From JBDTCS01 sp039923455 (lineage in GTDB: Bacteria > Bacteroidota > Ignavibacteria > Palsa-1295): a stretch of 18,602 bases of DNA. Shown here piece after piece: positions 7,825-15,677 of this stretch. The stretch is taken from the NCBI GenBank assembly GCA_039923455.1, contig JBDTCS010000268.1, forward strand, positions 1-18,602, written 5' to 3'. Within the stretch, counting starts at the first letter, position 1. Each line of letters opens with the position of its first letter. Under the pieces are notes generated by a model, which had not been told where the DNA came from, searched no databases, and was given only the letters and a program-made list of their open reading frames with translations. The position numbers and the translations under genes are program-made.

Positions 7825-8457
7825 TTACTTCGAATAGAGCTCGACGATGAGCTGTTCGTTAGCATTAAGCGGAATATCCGCACGCTCCGGAATCGCGAGG
7901 AAAGTACCCGAAAGGTTTGACTTGTCAAGCGAAAGCCAGCCTGGCGTCGTGTGATCGCCACGCGTACGCTTCAGCGACTCGTGAATCACATCGAGTTTGC
8001 GTGATGCCTCTTTGACCTGGATGATGTCACCCGGATTCACGAGGTACGACGCAATATTTACCGACTGTCCGTTAACGAGGATATGTCTATGAAGGATGAT
8101 CTGACGTGCAGCCTTACGGGACGGTGCAAGGTTCAAACGATAAACGACATTATCCAAGCGGCGCTCGAGCAGCTTTACGAGATTCTCACCCGTAACGCCA
8201 CGAAGACGTGAAGCCTTCTCAAACGTATTGCGGAACTGGGTCTCCAGCATGCCATACATTCTGCGAACCTTCTGCTTCTCGCGAAGCTGAATGCCGTACT
8301 CGGATACTTTTTGTCTGCGTGTCAAGCCGTGCTGCCCAGGTGGATAGGTGCGCTTATCGACGGGACACTTGTCTGAATAACACTTGGTGCCTTTGAGGAA
8401 AAGCTTTTGCTTCTCACGACGGCAAAGTTTACAAACGGAATCAGTATAACGAGCCAT
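7825..8457 (-). CDS. rpsD: 30S ribosomal protein S4 (uS4), zinc-binding form
   Basis: S4 binds 16S rRNA early in small-subunit assembly and in many bacteria also regulates the alpha operon. The ATG at 8457 gives MARYTDSVCKLCRREKQKLF and a 210-aa protein; an in-frame upstream start at 8502 would add 15 atypical residues and is rejected. Four cysteines (9, 12, 26, 31) in CxxC-x13-C-x4-C form the zinc site of the 'C+' form of S4. Next come YPPGQHG and, from about residue 100, the S4 RNA-binding domain (ENLVKLLERRLDNVVYRLN, then RQIILHRHILVNG). No Shine-Dalgarno is visible. A 246-nt gap with small hairpins separates it from rpsK. Confidence 0.97.
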   Translation of the reverse strand: MARYTDSVCKLCRREKQKLFLKGTKCYSDKCPVDKRTYPPGQHGLTRRQKVSEYGIQLREKQKVRRMYGMLETQFRNTFEKASRLRGVTGENLVKLLERRLDNVVYRLNLAPSRKAARQIILHRHILVNGQSVNIASYLVNPGDIIQVKEASRKLDVIHESLKRTRGDHTTPGWLSLDKSNLSGTFLAIPERADIPLNANEQLIVELYSK

Positions 8458-8703
8458 GAATAATGTAGAGTATGAAAACGGTATCTCGTGTCGATGGGGC
8501 AACTTCCGATCTTAGCCTAAAGCCAATATCGTGATCGCCTTTAATGTGCTTGCCTCTCGCCTTCTTCCTTCACACCATAGCTTCGGTGAAGTTTACGACA
8601 GGGAGACTACTCCTCTATCTTGGGCTCTGCATCGCAAAAGATGCGAACCCATAAAAACAAAAACTTACCTTCGCGATTTTCGATCGCGCCAAAACATCGG
8701 TGG
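8458..8703 (-). other. rpsK-rpsD intergenic leader with two small hairpins
   Basis: This 246-nt gap, unusually long for an alpha operon, shows no gene. Two inverted repeats are visible: GCATC / GATGC (about 8627-8643) and CGCGAT / ATCGCG (about 8672-8688). On the minus strand the second is followed at some distance by T-rich sequence. They could form a leader for rpsD, possibly an S4 autoregulatory site, but nothing here matches a known S4 leader that I can recognise. Low confidence in function. Confidence 0.25.
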
Positions 8704-9096
8704 TTATACGCGACGCTTCTTTGGAGGGCGGCAACCGTTGTGCGGCATTGGCGTCATATCGCGAATCGAGAGTATCTCGAGTCCGGCAACTTGCAATGCA
8801 CGAACAGCGGCTTCACGTCCCGAGCCTGGTCCGCGAATGATAACGTCCACTTTGCGAAGACCCATATCGAAGGCCTCTTTCGCGCAAGACTCGGCCGAGA
8901 CCTGTGCAGCAAATGGAGTGTTCTTACGAGAGCCTTTGAAGCCCATCTTTCCGGCAGTCGCCCAGCTAAGCGTGTTACCGCTGTTGTCGGTGAGCGTGAT
9001 CATCACATTATTGAAGGTCGCCTTGACATGCGCGATGCCATGCGATTCTGCGACGATCTTCTTTTTCTTTTTCTGACCTGCTGCTGCTTTTGCCAC
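8704..9096 (-). CDS. rpsK: 30S ribosomal protein S11 (uS11)
   Basis: S11 lies on the platform of the small subunit, near the site where mRNA meets the 3' end of 16S rRNA. The signatures are clear: GIAHVKATFNNVMITLTD (about 20-37), AGKMGFKGSRKNTPFAAQ (about 48-65), RGPGSGREAAVRAL and the C-terminus MTPMPHNGCRPPKKRRV. The length of 130 aa is normal, with a basic KKKKK stretch near the N-terminus. The start has only a weak purine stretch (CAGAGA) upstream on the minus strand. The gap towards rpsM holds the 16-bp tandem repeat. Confidence 0.98.
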   Translation of the reverse strand: MAKAAAGQKKKKKIVAESHGIAHVKATFNNVMITLTDNSGNTLSWATAGKMGFKGSRKNTPFAAQVSAESCAKEAFDMGLRKVDVIIRGPGSGREAAVRALQVAGLEILSIRDMTPMPHNGCRPPKKRRV

Positions 9097-9173
9097 GGTG
9101 TCTCTGAAATTCGATAAATAAATTCTATGCTACTTTCTTGCGATTATGCGAACAGCTTATTCTTTCGCTACCG

Positions 9174-9253
9174 CTCACTGCTAAGCTAACTCACTGCTAA
9201 GCTAACTCACTGCTAAGTTAACTTACTTCTAAGCTAACTTACTTCTTAGCTGC
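9174..9253. repeat. Five copies of a 16-bp tandem repeat between rpsK and rpsM
   Basis: The copies are 9174-9189, 9190-9205, 9206-9221, 9222-9237 and 9238-9253, with plus-strand unit CTCACTGCTAAGCTAA. Copies 1 and 2 are identical; copy 3 differs by one base; copies 4 and 5 diverge towards the rpsM end (CTTACTTCTAAGCTAA, then CTTACTTCTTAGCTGC). The last copy contains the rpsM stop codon and its final codons, so the array seems to have expanded from the 3' end of rpsM into the gap. Confidence 0.9.
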
Positions 9254-9622
9254 TGCCTTCTTCTTACCGGCAACCGTCTTACGACGACCCTTACGTGTAC
9301 GTGAGTTCGTGCGTGTGCGCTGACCGCGAACAGGCAGGCCCTTACGATGACGAAGACCGCGGTATGAACCGATGTCCATCAAGCGCTTGATCGCAAGTTG
9401 CATCTCACTACGGGCCACACCCTCGACCTTGAGGTCGCTACTTATGATCTGGCGAATCGTTGTGACTTCATCTTCCGTCAGATCGGAGATCTTCTTATCG
9501 TCGGAGATCCCCGCCTGTGTCAGAATCTTGTGTGAAGTCGTCCTCCCGATGCCGTAGATATAAGTCAATCCGATAACGGAGCGCTTATTTTTCGGCAGAT
9601 CAATTCCCGCAATACGTGCCAT
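9239..9622 (-). CDS. rpsM: 30S ribosomal protein S13 (uS13)
   Basis: S13 is in the head of the small subunit and contacts the P-site tRNA and the large subunit. The start MARIAGIDLPKNKR, the block YIYGIGRTTSHKILTQAGI (about 22-40), the helix-two-turn-helix region and the C-terminus RGQRTRTNSRTRKGRRKTVA are all standard. The length of 127 aa is normal. The extreme C-terminus (GKKKAAAKK) is coded by DNA that is also the first unit of the 16-bp repeat. No Shine-Dalgarno is seen before the ATG. The gene is 75 nt after rpmJ in the usual infA-rpmJ-rpsM order. Confidence 0.98.
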   Translation of the reverse strand: MARIAGIDLPKNKRSVIGLTYIYGIGRTTSHKILTQAGISDDKKISDLTEDEVTTIRQIISSDLKVEGVARSEMQLAIKRLMDIGSYRGLRHRKGLPVRGQRTRTNSRTRKGRRKTVAGKKKAAAKK

Positions 9623-9697
9623 TAAAGAATGCTAAAAAGTACGAATGTGCTACAAAAATGCTATGAACGCGCTGATCGAAGGATCCGCACGTATGGA

Positions 9698-9814
9698 TCA
9701 ACCCTGACGCTGTTTATGCTTTGGGTTCTTTTTGCAAATTACACGGACAACACCTCGACGGGTGATGACTTTGCAATTCTCGCAGCGTTTCTTTACCGAT
9801 GCCTGGACTTTCAT
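9698..9814 (-). CDS. rpmJ: 50S ribosomal protein L36 (bL36)
   Basis: A short 38-aa gene, easily missed by length cut-offs, reads MKVQASVKKRCENCKVITRR on the minus strand, followed by GVVRVICKKNPKHKQRQG and TGA at 9698-9700. It is the zinc-ribbon form of L36: Cys11, Cys14, Cys27 and His33 are the expected metal ligands. The protein is a small component of the large subunit. An AGAGGG sequence six nt before the ATG is one of the few good Shine-Dalgarno sites in the operon. Its place between infA and rpsM is canonical. Confidence 0.97.
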   Translation of the reverse strand: MKVQASVKKRCENCKVITRRGVVRVICKKNPKHKQRQG

Positions 9815-9931
9815 GGTTGCCCTCTGAAGTTTTAACTACACTCTAATAAAACAAAACAGGATTCCCACTCGCTTGTTGCCAAGTCGGATGCCTATTGATG
9901 CAAGCCGAAGCTCACAGATCAAACTGTTGCG

Positions 9932-10150
9932 TTACTTATATCGGTAGGTAATACGCCCTTTCGATAGATCATAGGGTGAGAGTTCGACTGTTACTCTATC
10001 CCCGTGGAGAATCTTGATAAAATTCATTCGCATTTTACCGGAGACGTGTGCCAGGATCTCGTGTCCATTTTCAAGCTTTACGAGAAACATCGCGTTTGGC
10101 AGTGCCTCTTCTATGACGCCATCGACTTTAATTGCTCCCTGCTTCGACAT
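9932..10150 (-). CDS. infA: Translation initiation factor IF-1
   Basis: IF-1 binds the A site of the 30S subunit during initiation. The 72-aa length is exactly the family norm. MSKQGAIKVDGVIEEALPNA is followed by MFLVKLENGHEILAHVSGK, then MRMNFIKILHGDRVTVELSP and the end YDLSKGRITYRYK; this is the complete S1-like OB fold. With map displaced by an insertion, infA has about 225 nt of upstream non-coding DNA and must start its own transcript or rely on readthrough from the inserted genes. No strong Shine-Dalgarno is present. Confidence 0.98.
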   Translation of the reverse strand: MSKQGAIKVDGVIEEALPNAMFLVKLENGHEILAHVSGKMRMNFIKILHGDRVTVELSPYDLSKGRITYRYK

Positions 10151-10375
10151 TCAATAGGGCTCGTTCGACGACATTTAGGTGGTAAAAAGACGGTTATAAC
10201 GCGCGCCATTAACCAAAGAAACACACCGAATGTTCCATAATTTAACGCTTTCGGCACCTTTTTAGCATGTTTCTTGAATACTCCCCTCTTTTCGTGCTCC
10301 TACTCACGAAAAAAGGCGAGTTCCAGGCACGGATTCCGAAGCTATTTATGGTAAAATTGATTCCAAAAAGAAGAG
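10151..10375 (-). promoter_or_regulatory. Region upstream of infA, likely to hold a promoter for the alpha block
   Basis: No gene is found here. An inverted repeat TTTTCGTG / CACGAAAA (10289-10312) lies after the small secreted gene, but no T-run follows on the minus strand, so it is not a clear terminator. Closer to infA a TATAAC (plus-strand GTTATA, about 10193-10198) lies behind T-rich sequence; as a -10 element it is only a guess. The argument that a promoter is here rests on position. Confidence 0.3.
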
Positions 10376-10861
10376 TTAGGGCTTTACCAGACAATCACAG
10401 TCAGCTAGCTTGCCACAGTTGATTTGACGATTGAGATCTGCGACAAGATGCTTGTGAGTGGCGCGTGACCCGCATTTATACATCGATATGAAGGGGTGTG
10501 CAGACTTGATATGCTTCATGAGCATAATCGGATCGACCTCCTTCAGCTTCCGATATGCCGTGTAGGTAATATTCAGAAATGCGGAATTCTCATTCAGGCC
10601 TCGATTGTCCAATCGGTAGCCCTTCACGAGAATAGTAGGATAGGCTGGCTTCCCATTAATATATATGTCTCCAGGCGCGGGATAGCTTACGATAGATTTT
10701 CCATCGGCCGACAACGTCACCGGCACATACTTATCAAGATTCTTTTTCGTCTTGTAAATAGTAACCTGGGGCCCGGTAACGGACGACGGCGTACCGCCCA
10801 TGCGTTGCGCATGGGCGATAACCGTAAATGCAAGCAAGAAAACAATGACAGCTGTCTTCAT
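10376..10861 (-). CDS. Small secreted protein coupled to the C10 peptidase
   Basis: This 161-aa protein has a signal peptide ending VIAHA|Q at residue 18, then VTIYKTKKNLDKYVPVTLSA, SIVSYPAPGDIYINGKPAYP, GYRLDNRGLNENSAFLNITY, and a C-terminal part with four cysteines (CGS..., INCGKLADCDC). The layout 'YKTKKxYxxxVPVxLS, IVSYPxPxDI, GYxLDNRG, AFLxxTYxxY' recalls small uncharacterised exported proteins I associate with Bacteroidota; I cannot name the family and no function is known to me. The ATG is 3 nt after the peptidase stop (TAA CAA ATG), so the two are surely co-transcribed and probably translationally coupled. By analogy with streptopain and its linked inhibitor it could restrain or assist the peptidase, but it shows no obvious likeness to a Spi-type inhibitor. 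Confidence 0.8.
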   Translation of the reverse strand: MKTAVIVFLLAFTVIAHAQRMGGTPSSVTGPQVTIYKTKKNLDKYVPVTLSADGKSIVSYPAPGDIYINGKPAYPTILVKGYRLDNRGLNENSAFLNITYTAYRKLKEVDPIMLMKHIKSAHPFISMYKCGSRATHKHLVADLNRQINCGKLADCDCLVKP

Positions 10862-10864
10862 TTG

Positions 10865-13468
10865 TTATCTCGCGATGATAAGTTTTTGTGTCGCGATCTT
10901 CGTCGAAGAGTGCATTGTCATAAAATAGACACCTTCTTCGAGACCGACCACGTTCATCTTCATCCCATTCGACTCAAGTTCTTTACGCGTAAACGCACGG
11001 ACCGTTTGTCCGAGCAAGTTGCTGATCTCTACAGATTGCAGATCGAACGACTTGTCCATCGCATTGATGAATACGAAAGCACTCGCAGGGTTTGGATAGA
11101 CAGCAATAGCCGATGGCTTTGCTATGGATTCCACACCGAGTGCGGATCGAATTACATCAACAACGAGCACATACGTACCCGAACCACCTGCGTTGGCAGT
11201 GGAAACATGGCAGACAAGCGGACCTCCGTTGTTCAACACGATTGGAGTCTTAACGGTATCATCATACACCGGCCCCCAGCTACCGTTTGCTTTAAAACTT
11301 ACGTTAGCGTCAACAGTGAGCAACGCTCGATCAGTTTTCTCATCATGCAACAGCGCAAGCACAGTGTATTTGTAGCCTGGAGGTAAGGTTAGTTTGTAGT
11401 AATCATTGTCGGTTCCGACATTGATGTTAGCATTGGTGGTTCCGACAAGCATCTCATCGCCTGAAAATGCAGGCTGCACATTAAATGCCGCGTCCTCTGT
11501 ATTGTTAGGCTCATAGATATCCGGTGGCAACAAACTTTCGACAATATCGACATAGATGGGATTGGAATGCAGTGTACCTCCGCAGAGCGCAGTGTCGCCT
11601 AAGTCGGATCCGTATTCCAGTGCGAGGAAGTACGTGCCTGGAGCCACTCGAATCGTATCGAGCGAGAACGTGATCGCTGACGGATAGAGTGCACCAGGTG
11701 CAAGCCCTGTAGGCTCATTGTGCACAGCGATGTTCTCCACAAAGTAGCCATCGAGATCAAATAGATCTGCGCTGATCGCACCTCTAAAAATAGTTGGTGC
11801 TATGTTTTTGAAATTCACGCTAACTGATGCCGGCTGGTTCGCGATCCACACCGCAGGTGAGATCGCGATGTTCGTTGCCAACTGCAAGGTACCGACGGGC
11901 TCATTGATGACAACCGTACTCGTAGCTTTGAAATTTCCATCTGAAACAAGTGTCCAATCCTCCGTGCCGACCGCAGCGTATATGCCGATCGTGTAGGTAC
12001 CAGCCACGGTTGCCAAGCCGGCAGTGCTGAAAGTGAGCACACCGGTTGTTGCGTCTTTGCCAACCGTTTGATTGAGGAGCGCATCAACCTCTTGCACGAA
12101 TCTACCTTGGTTATCGAATGCCAACGCGGCGATGTCACCTTGGAATACACCACCAGAATTGTTGGTGAGTCTGGTCGTGACTGTGAATGCTTGACCGAAT
12201 GCAACAGGGTTAGGAGTGATCTGCACGGCCTCGGCAATCGTGAATTTCGTCAGATTAGCGACGGTGAGGGGCTTTAGTGGTTGAATCCCCAAGAGGCACT
12301 GTTGATCGGAGTTGAACCCACCGGCACCACCACCTGCTCCGAGCTGACCCGGATTGAGCGCGTCGATAGTAAAGTAACCATTCTCTACTCCACCCCATCC
12401 CCAGTTCATGTGAAACATTTCATTCGCATCATATCCGTCGCACACCCACGTATGTCCGCCACCTGTTCCAGATCCTGCGTATTGAAGCGGTCGCGAAAGA
12501 TCGAGGTCGGTGCGCATCTGCGTCTTCCAATCCATGTCGCTGTAGTTCGCACGCGAGAGTCCTCTCAGCGTCGTGCTGTCATAACGGAAATACGTTTTGT
12601 ATGCGTGCTCGCAGCATTGCGCAGGAGTGGGTGAGGCGGCTTCGATTACGTATGAGCCACTACCGCCGGTCGACGCAGGACCATACTGCATCTCGACTGC
12701 CACTCCAAGATGCAACATCAACTGCGCAATGTCTGTGTTGGCATCCGAAATTTCGTTTGGCATTGCCGACCAGTTGTATTGCGTAGCACCAAAATCAGCA
12801 GAGAGCGTACCATACTTATCCGTCTTGTACGAGTGGTGCCCGACTCCAACTGCAGGATAGCCCCACTTCTTCATGATCTGACCCATCGCAGTAGCCGGAC
12901 AACCAGTGACAGTTCGGTCATTCGCCGCAGCGTCGAATGGACAAGCATCGTTATAAAATGGAAGCTGATTCCAATTGCATGTCAATAATGGTGCGACTGC
13001 GGTTATACTTGTTGCACTGTTCCCGCTCGCTCCTTTTGTACCATCGCTGTACTGATTATAAATATTCTGCGCCCAGGCAGTGATGATCTTTTGATCGGCG
13101 GGAAGTTCGTTCACTACGATGTAGTTGATCTCCTTCGAATAATTCTCCAGCCAATTGCCTACGCCGACAAGATTGTTGTTCGGAATATGGAAGCCCGTCT
13201 CCGTGCTGTAGCCAAGTATCGGAATAGTCCGGTCGTCAGCGCTCACGAGCACGAATCCTTGATTGTCGTTTATCGTGAATGCGAAATAGAGCGTCCGGTC
13301 CGAAGTTGTTGCGGAATAACTTTCGGTGATCGCACGAACCTGAACTCCACTAACATGCGTGAAAAAATTTGTCGCAACAATTTGCGCTGTTTCTTTCGAA
13401 ACAGGTTTGGCAAATAGTGACTGGCAAAGTAGTAATACTACTCCGACTGAGAAAAGAAGTTTTTTCAT
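10865..13468 (-). CDS. C10 family cysteine peptidase (streptopain-like) with PPC and T9SS domains
   Basis: The 867-aa protein has a signal peptide (1-20, ...SLFA|KP). A Spi-type propeptide (about 21-150, with GFVLVSADDRTIPILGYS) is followed by the C10 catalytic domain. The nucleophile is Cys190 in VTGCPATAMGQIMKKWGYP and the partner His339 in GGGHTWVCDGYD, followed by HMNWGWGG with the conserved Trp. Then come two similar beta-sandwich modules (about 405-520 and 525-645), a pre-peptidase C-terminal domain (about 653-777, YEPNNTEDAAF) and a T9SS sorting tail (about 781-867, AVYPNP ... QKLIIAR). This is a secreted or surface cysteine endopeptidase made as a zymogen that should cut itself free of the propeptide. 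All catalytic parts are present. It is the first gene of a two-gene unit with the small secreted protein, and is divergent from the MFS gene. No Shine-Dalgarno is seen. Confidence 0.93.
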   Translation of the reverse strand: MKKLLFSVGVVLLLCQSLFAKPVSKETAQIVATNFFTHVSGVQVRAITESYSATTSDRTLYFAFTINDNQGFVLVSADDRTIPILGYSTETGFHIPNNNLVGVGNWLENYSKEINYIVVNELPADQKIITAWAQNIYNQYSDGTKGASGNSATSITAVAPLLTCNWNQLPFYNDACPFDAAANDRTVTGCPATAMGQIMKKWGYPAVGVGHHSYKTDKYGTLSADFGATQYNWSAMPNEISDANTDIAQLMLHLGVAVEMQYGPASTGGSGSYVIEAASPTPAQCCEHAYKTYFRYDSTTLRGLSRANYSDMDWKTQMRTDLDLSRPLQYAGSGTGGGHTWVCDGYDANEMFHMNWGWGGVENGYFTIDALNPGQLGAGGGAGGFNSDQQCLLGIQPLKPLTVANLTKFTIAEAVQITPNPVAFGQAFTVTTRLTNNSGGVFQGDIAALAFDNQGRFVQEVDALLNQTVGKDATTGVLTFSTAGLATVAGTYTIGIYAAVGTEDWTLVSDGNFKATSTVVINEPVGTLQLATNIAISPAVWIANQPASVSVNFKNIAPTIFRGAISADLFDLDGYFVENIAVHNEPTGLAPGALYPSAITFSLDTIRVAPGTYFLALEYGSDLGDTALCGGTLHSNPIYVDIVESLLPPDIYEPNNTEDAAFNVQPAFSGDEMLVGTTNANINVGTDNDYYKLTLPPGYKYTVLALLHDEKTDRALLTVDANVSFKANGSWGPVYDDTVKTPIVLNNGGPLVCHVSTANAGGSGTYVLVVDVIRSALGVESIAKPSAIAVYPNPASAFVFINAMDKSFDLQSVEISNLLGQTVRAFTRKELESNGMKMNVVGLEEGVYFMTMHSSTKIATQKLIIAR

Positions 13469-13639
13469 GGGACTTAGGAAATGAGTTGGAATCAGTAAAG
13501 GAAATATGCTGAAAAGTAACGGTGCATTTCCCTGAATTGTTCACAAGAATTGCATTCCCTACAGACAATCTTAGTCGTTCATCTGGAACTCCCAGCTGCA
13601 AAGATTACTTTTAGCCACTCAATGAGGCGTTTATCCCCT

Positions 13640-14914
13640 ATGAGATTGAAAAACGATACCTACGCAGTTCTTCGAATACGGAATTTTCGGAATTTCAGCT
13701 TGTATCGACTGACGCTAACTATTGCGCTTCAGATGCAAACCGTTATCATCGGATGGCAGGTCTACGCACTCACGAAGGATCCGCTATCGCTCGGACTGGT
13801 CGGCTTAGCTGAGGCTATACCCGCGCTATCGATCGTCCTCTATGCGGGTCACGTTGCCGATCGCAAAAATCGTCGAAATATTATTCTGTTTTCGCTGATC
13901 ACTCTTTTTGTTTGCAGTCTACTATTTCTTTATCTCTCTTTTCGGATGACGGAGCTCTATCCGGCGACGGGTATCTATCCGCTCTATGCAGTTATTTTTT
14001 TGAGCGGACTTGCTCGTGGATTTACCGGACCAGCGACGTTCGCGATGCTCTCAGAACTTGTTCCTCGCGAATCGCTATCGAATGCCGCGGCATGGAATAG
14101 CTCCGTCTGGCAGACAGGTGCAATTGCGGGCCCCGCACTCGGGGGATTGCTCTATGGACTTGTCGGACTCAGCAATACATTCGCTATCTCCACCACACTT
14201 ATGGCGCTCTCGATAGTTGCGCTTCTTCTTATTCGTGACATGCGAGGCGTACCCTTCTCGACCAGAGAGCCGATCGTCACAAGTTTGCTGACAGGAGTTC
14301 GCTTCGTATTCAAGAATCAAATCGTGCTCGGAGCGCTCTCGCTCGATCTATTTGCGGTTTTATTCGGAGGGGCCGTAGCACTGCTGCCGATCTTTGCAAG
14401 CGACATTCTCAAAGTTGGACCGGAAGGACTCGGTCTCTTGCGTGCTGCCCCAGCACTTGGCGCAACGGTGACTGGTCTCTGGATCGCACACAAACCTTTG
14501 CCGGAATCGGTTGGCAAAAGATTATTCTTCGCTGTGGGCGGTTTCGGAATTTGTATGATCGCCTTCGGACTCTCCACGAATTTCATACTTTCAATTGTGG
14601 TGCTCGTCGTGAGTGGTGCATTCGATAGCGTGAGCGTGGTAATACGCTCAACCGTCTTGCAACTCTCGACACCGGATAATATGCGTGGACGTGTCGCTGC
14701 AGTCAACAGCATGTTCATCGGAAGTTCGAATGAGATAGGAGAATTTGAATCAGGAGTCGCCGCAAAATTACTGGGTGTTGTGCCATCGGTAATTTTTGGA
14801 GGCTGTATGACGATCGTAACCGTGCTCGGCACAGCGAAGTTAGCACCGGGGCTTTTGCGATTAAAGAAGCAGTCGCTGCTCGGCCGAAACGACGCAGTGA
14901 GAACTACTGCGTAA
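13640..14914 (+). CDS. MFS transporter, EntS-like (MFS_3 type)
   Basis: The 424-aa protein (from 13640) has about 12 membrane segments. The loop after the second has GHVADRKNRRNIILF, the motif-A signature of the major facilitator superfamily. The layout (NDTYAVLRIRNFRNF at the N-terminus, QMQTVIIGWQVYALTKDPLS, then SELVPRESLSNAAAWNSS and a late block NMRGRVAAVNSMFIGSSNEI) is that of EntS-like exporters; the natural substrate cannot be told. I prefer the ATG at 13640; 13622 (also ATG) is possible, and the in-frame TTG at 13550 is unlikely. It is the only plus-strand gene inside the ribosomal block. Its 3' end overlaps the 3' end of map by 11 nt, so the two transcripts collide and no terminator lies between them. 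Confidence 0.88.
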   Translation: MRLKNDTYAVLRIRNFRNFSLYRLTLTIALQMQTVIIGWQVYALTKDPLSLGLVGLAEAIPALSIVLYAGHVADRKNRRNIILFSLITLFVCSLLFLYLSFRMTELYPATGIYPLYAVIFLSGLARGFTGPATFAMLSELVPRESLSNAAAWNSSVWQTGAIAGPALGGLLYGLVGLSNTFAISTTLMALSIVALLLIRDMRGVPFSTREPIVTSLLTGVRFVFKNQIVLGALSLDLFAVLFGGAVALLPIFASDILKVGPEGLGLLRAAPALGATVTGLWIAHKPLPESVGKRLFFAVGGFGICMIAFGLSTNFILSIVVLVVSGAFDSVSVVIRSTVLQLSTPDNMRGRVAAVNSMFIGSSNEIGEFESGVAAKLLGVVPSVIFGGCMTIVTVLGTAKLAPGLLRLKKQSLLGRNDAVRTTA

Positions 14915-15677
14915 GTATCTCCCCTCTATCTTTGCGAACTACAATGGTGTGCTCGAAGTGGGCACTCGCTTTGCCATCGGCGGTAATGACAGTCCATTTG
15001 TCTCTGGCAGTCTTGACTCTGGCCGTTCCGAGATTGATCATTGGTTCGATTGCAAGAGTCATTCCTTCTTGCAGCTCGATGTTCGGGTAACCGGTCTCGA
15101 ATCGACTCGGCATAAAGTTTGGCACTTGCGGCTCTTCATGCAAGTGCTCACCGATGCCGTGTCCAACTAATTCCTTGACCACTCCATATCCGTGTGATTC
15201 ACAAAAATCTTGAATCGTGCGACTGATATCATAGAGATGCGCACCAACTCTGGCTTGCGCGACGCCCATCATCAATGCGTCCTTCGTCACGGCCATCAGC
15301 TTCTTCTTTTCGTCGGAAATATTTCCAACAGCGAAGGTCCACGCGCCGTCACCGTACCAGCCGTTCATCTTGACACCAACGTCGACGGAAAGAATGTCAC
15401 CTTCCTTAAGTGGTTCATCGGTTGGTAACCCATGCACGACAGCATCATTCGTTGACATGCAAGTCGCGAACTGAAATGTTTGGCGACCTACTTTATAACC
15501 TTTGAAGGCAGGATATCCACCATGTGCCATAATAAAATCATCCGCAACGCGATCAAGCTCTGCGGTTGTTACTCCAGGCTTTATGAGTGGTTCGACATGA
15601 TTGAGCGTTTCGGCAACAAGATGCGCACTCGCTTTGATCTTCGCGATCTCTTCTTCTGTCTTGATCATCTTACTCAT
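14904..15677 (-). CDS. map: Methionine aminopeptidase, type I
   Basis: The enzyme removes the initiator methionine from nascent proteins in the cytoplasm. The full ligand set of the pita-bread fold is present: His82 (VVHG), Asp99 (SVDVG), Asp110 (GDGAWTF), His173 (VGHGIG), Glu211 (AIEPM) and Glu242 (FEHTI). The length of 257 aa and the lack of a zinc-finger extension fit the short type-I form. The start is ATG 15677 (MSKMIKTEEEI); a second ATG three codons later is possible, and no Shine-Dalgarno is seen. It follows secY, as usual, but the expected infA neighbour is about 4.7 kb away. Confidence 0.97.
   Translation of the reverse strand: MSKMIKTEEEIAKIKASAHLVAETLNHVEPLIKPGVTTAELDRVADDFIMAHGGYPAFKGYKVGRQTFQFATCMSTNDAVVHGLPTDEPLKEGDILSVDVGVKMNGWYGDGAWTFAVGNISDEKKKLMAVTKDALMMGVAQARVGAHLYDISRTIQDFCESHGYGVVKELVGHGIGEHLHEEPQVPNFMPSRFETGYPNIELQEGMTLAIEPMINLGTARVKTARDKWTVITADGKASAHFEHTIVVRKDRGEILTQ

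Noticed and set aside
8531..9117. Plus-strand frames of 165-181 aa opposite rpsK
   Set aside because: They lie over rpsK, which is certain from its conserved ends, and their composition is that of a shadow frame.
9174..9253. CRISPR array at the 16-bp repeats
   Set aside because: The units are directly adjacent with no spacers and there are no cas genes.
10289..10312. TTTTCGTG / CACGAAAA hairpin as terminator of the C10 unit
   Set aside because: On the minus strand purine-rich sequence follows instead of a T-run; it is kept only as part of the intergenic description.
10496..11386. Plus-strand open frame of 296 aa opposite the C10 peptidase and its partner
   Set aside because: It covers two genes with signal peptides and known domains and has no motif of its own.
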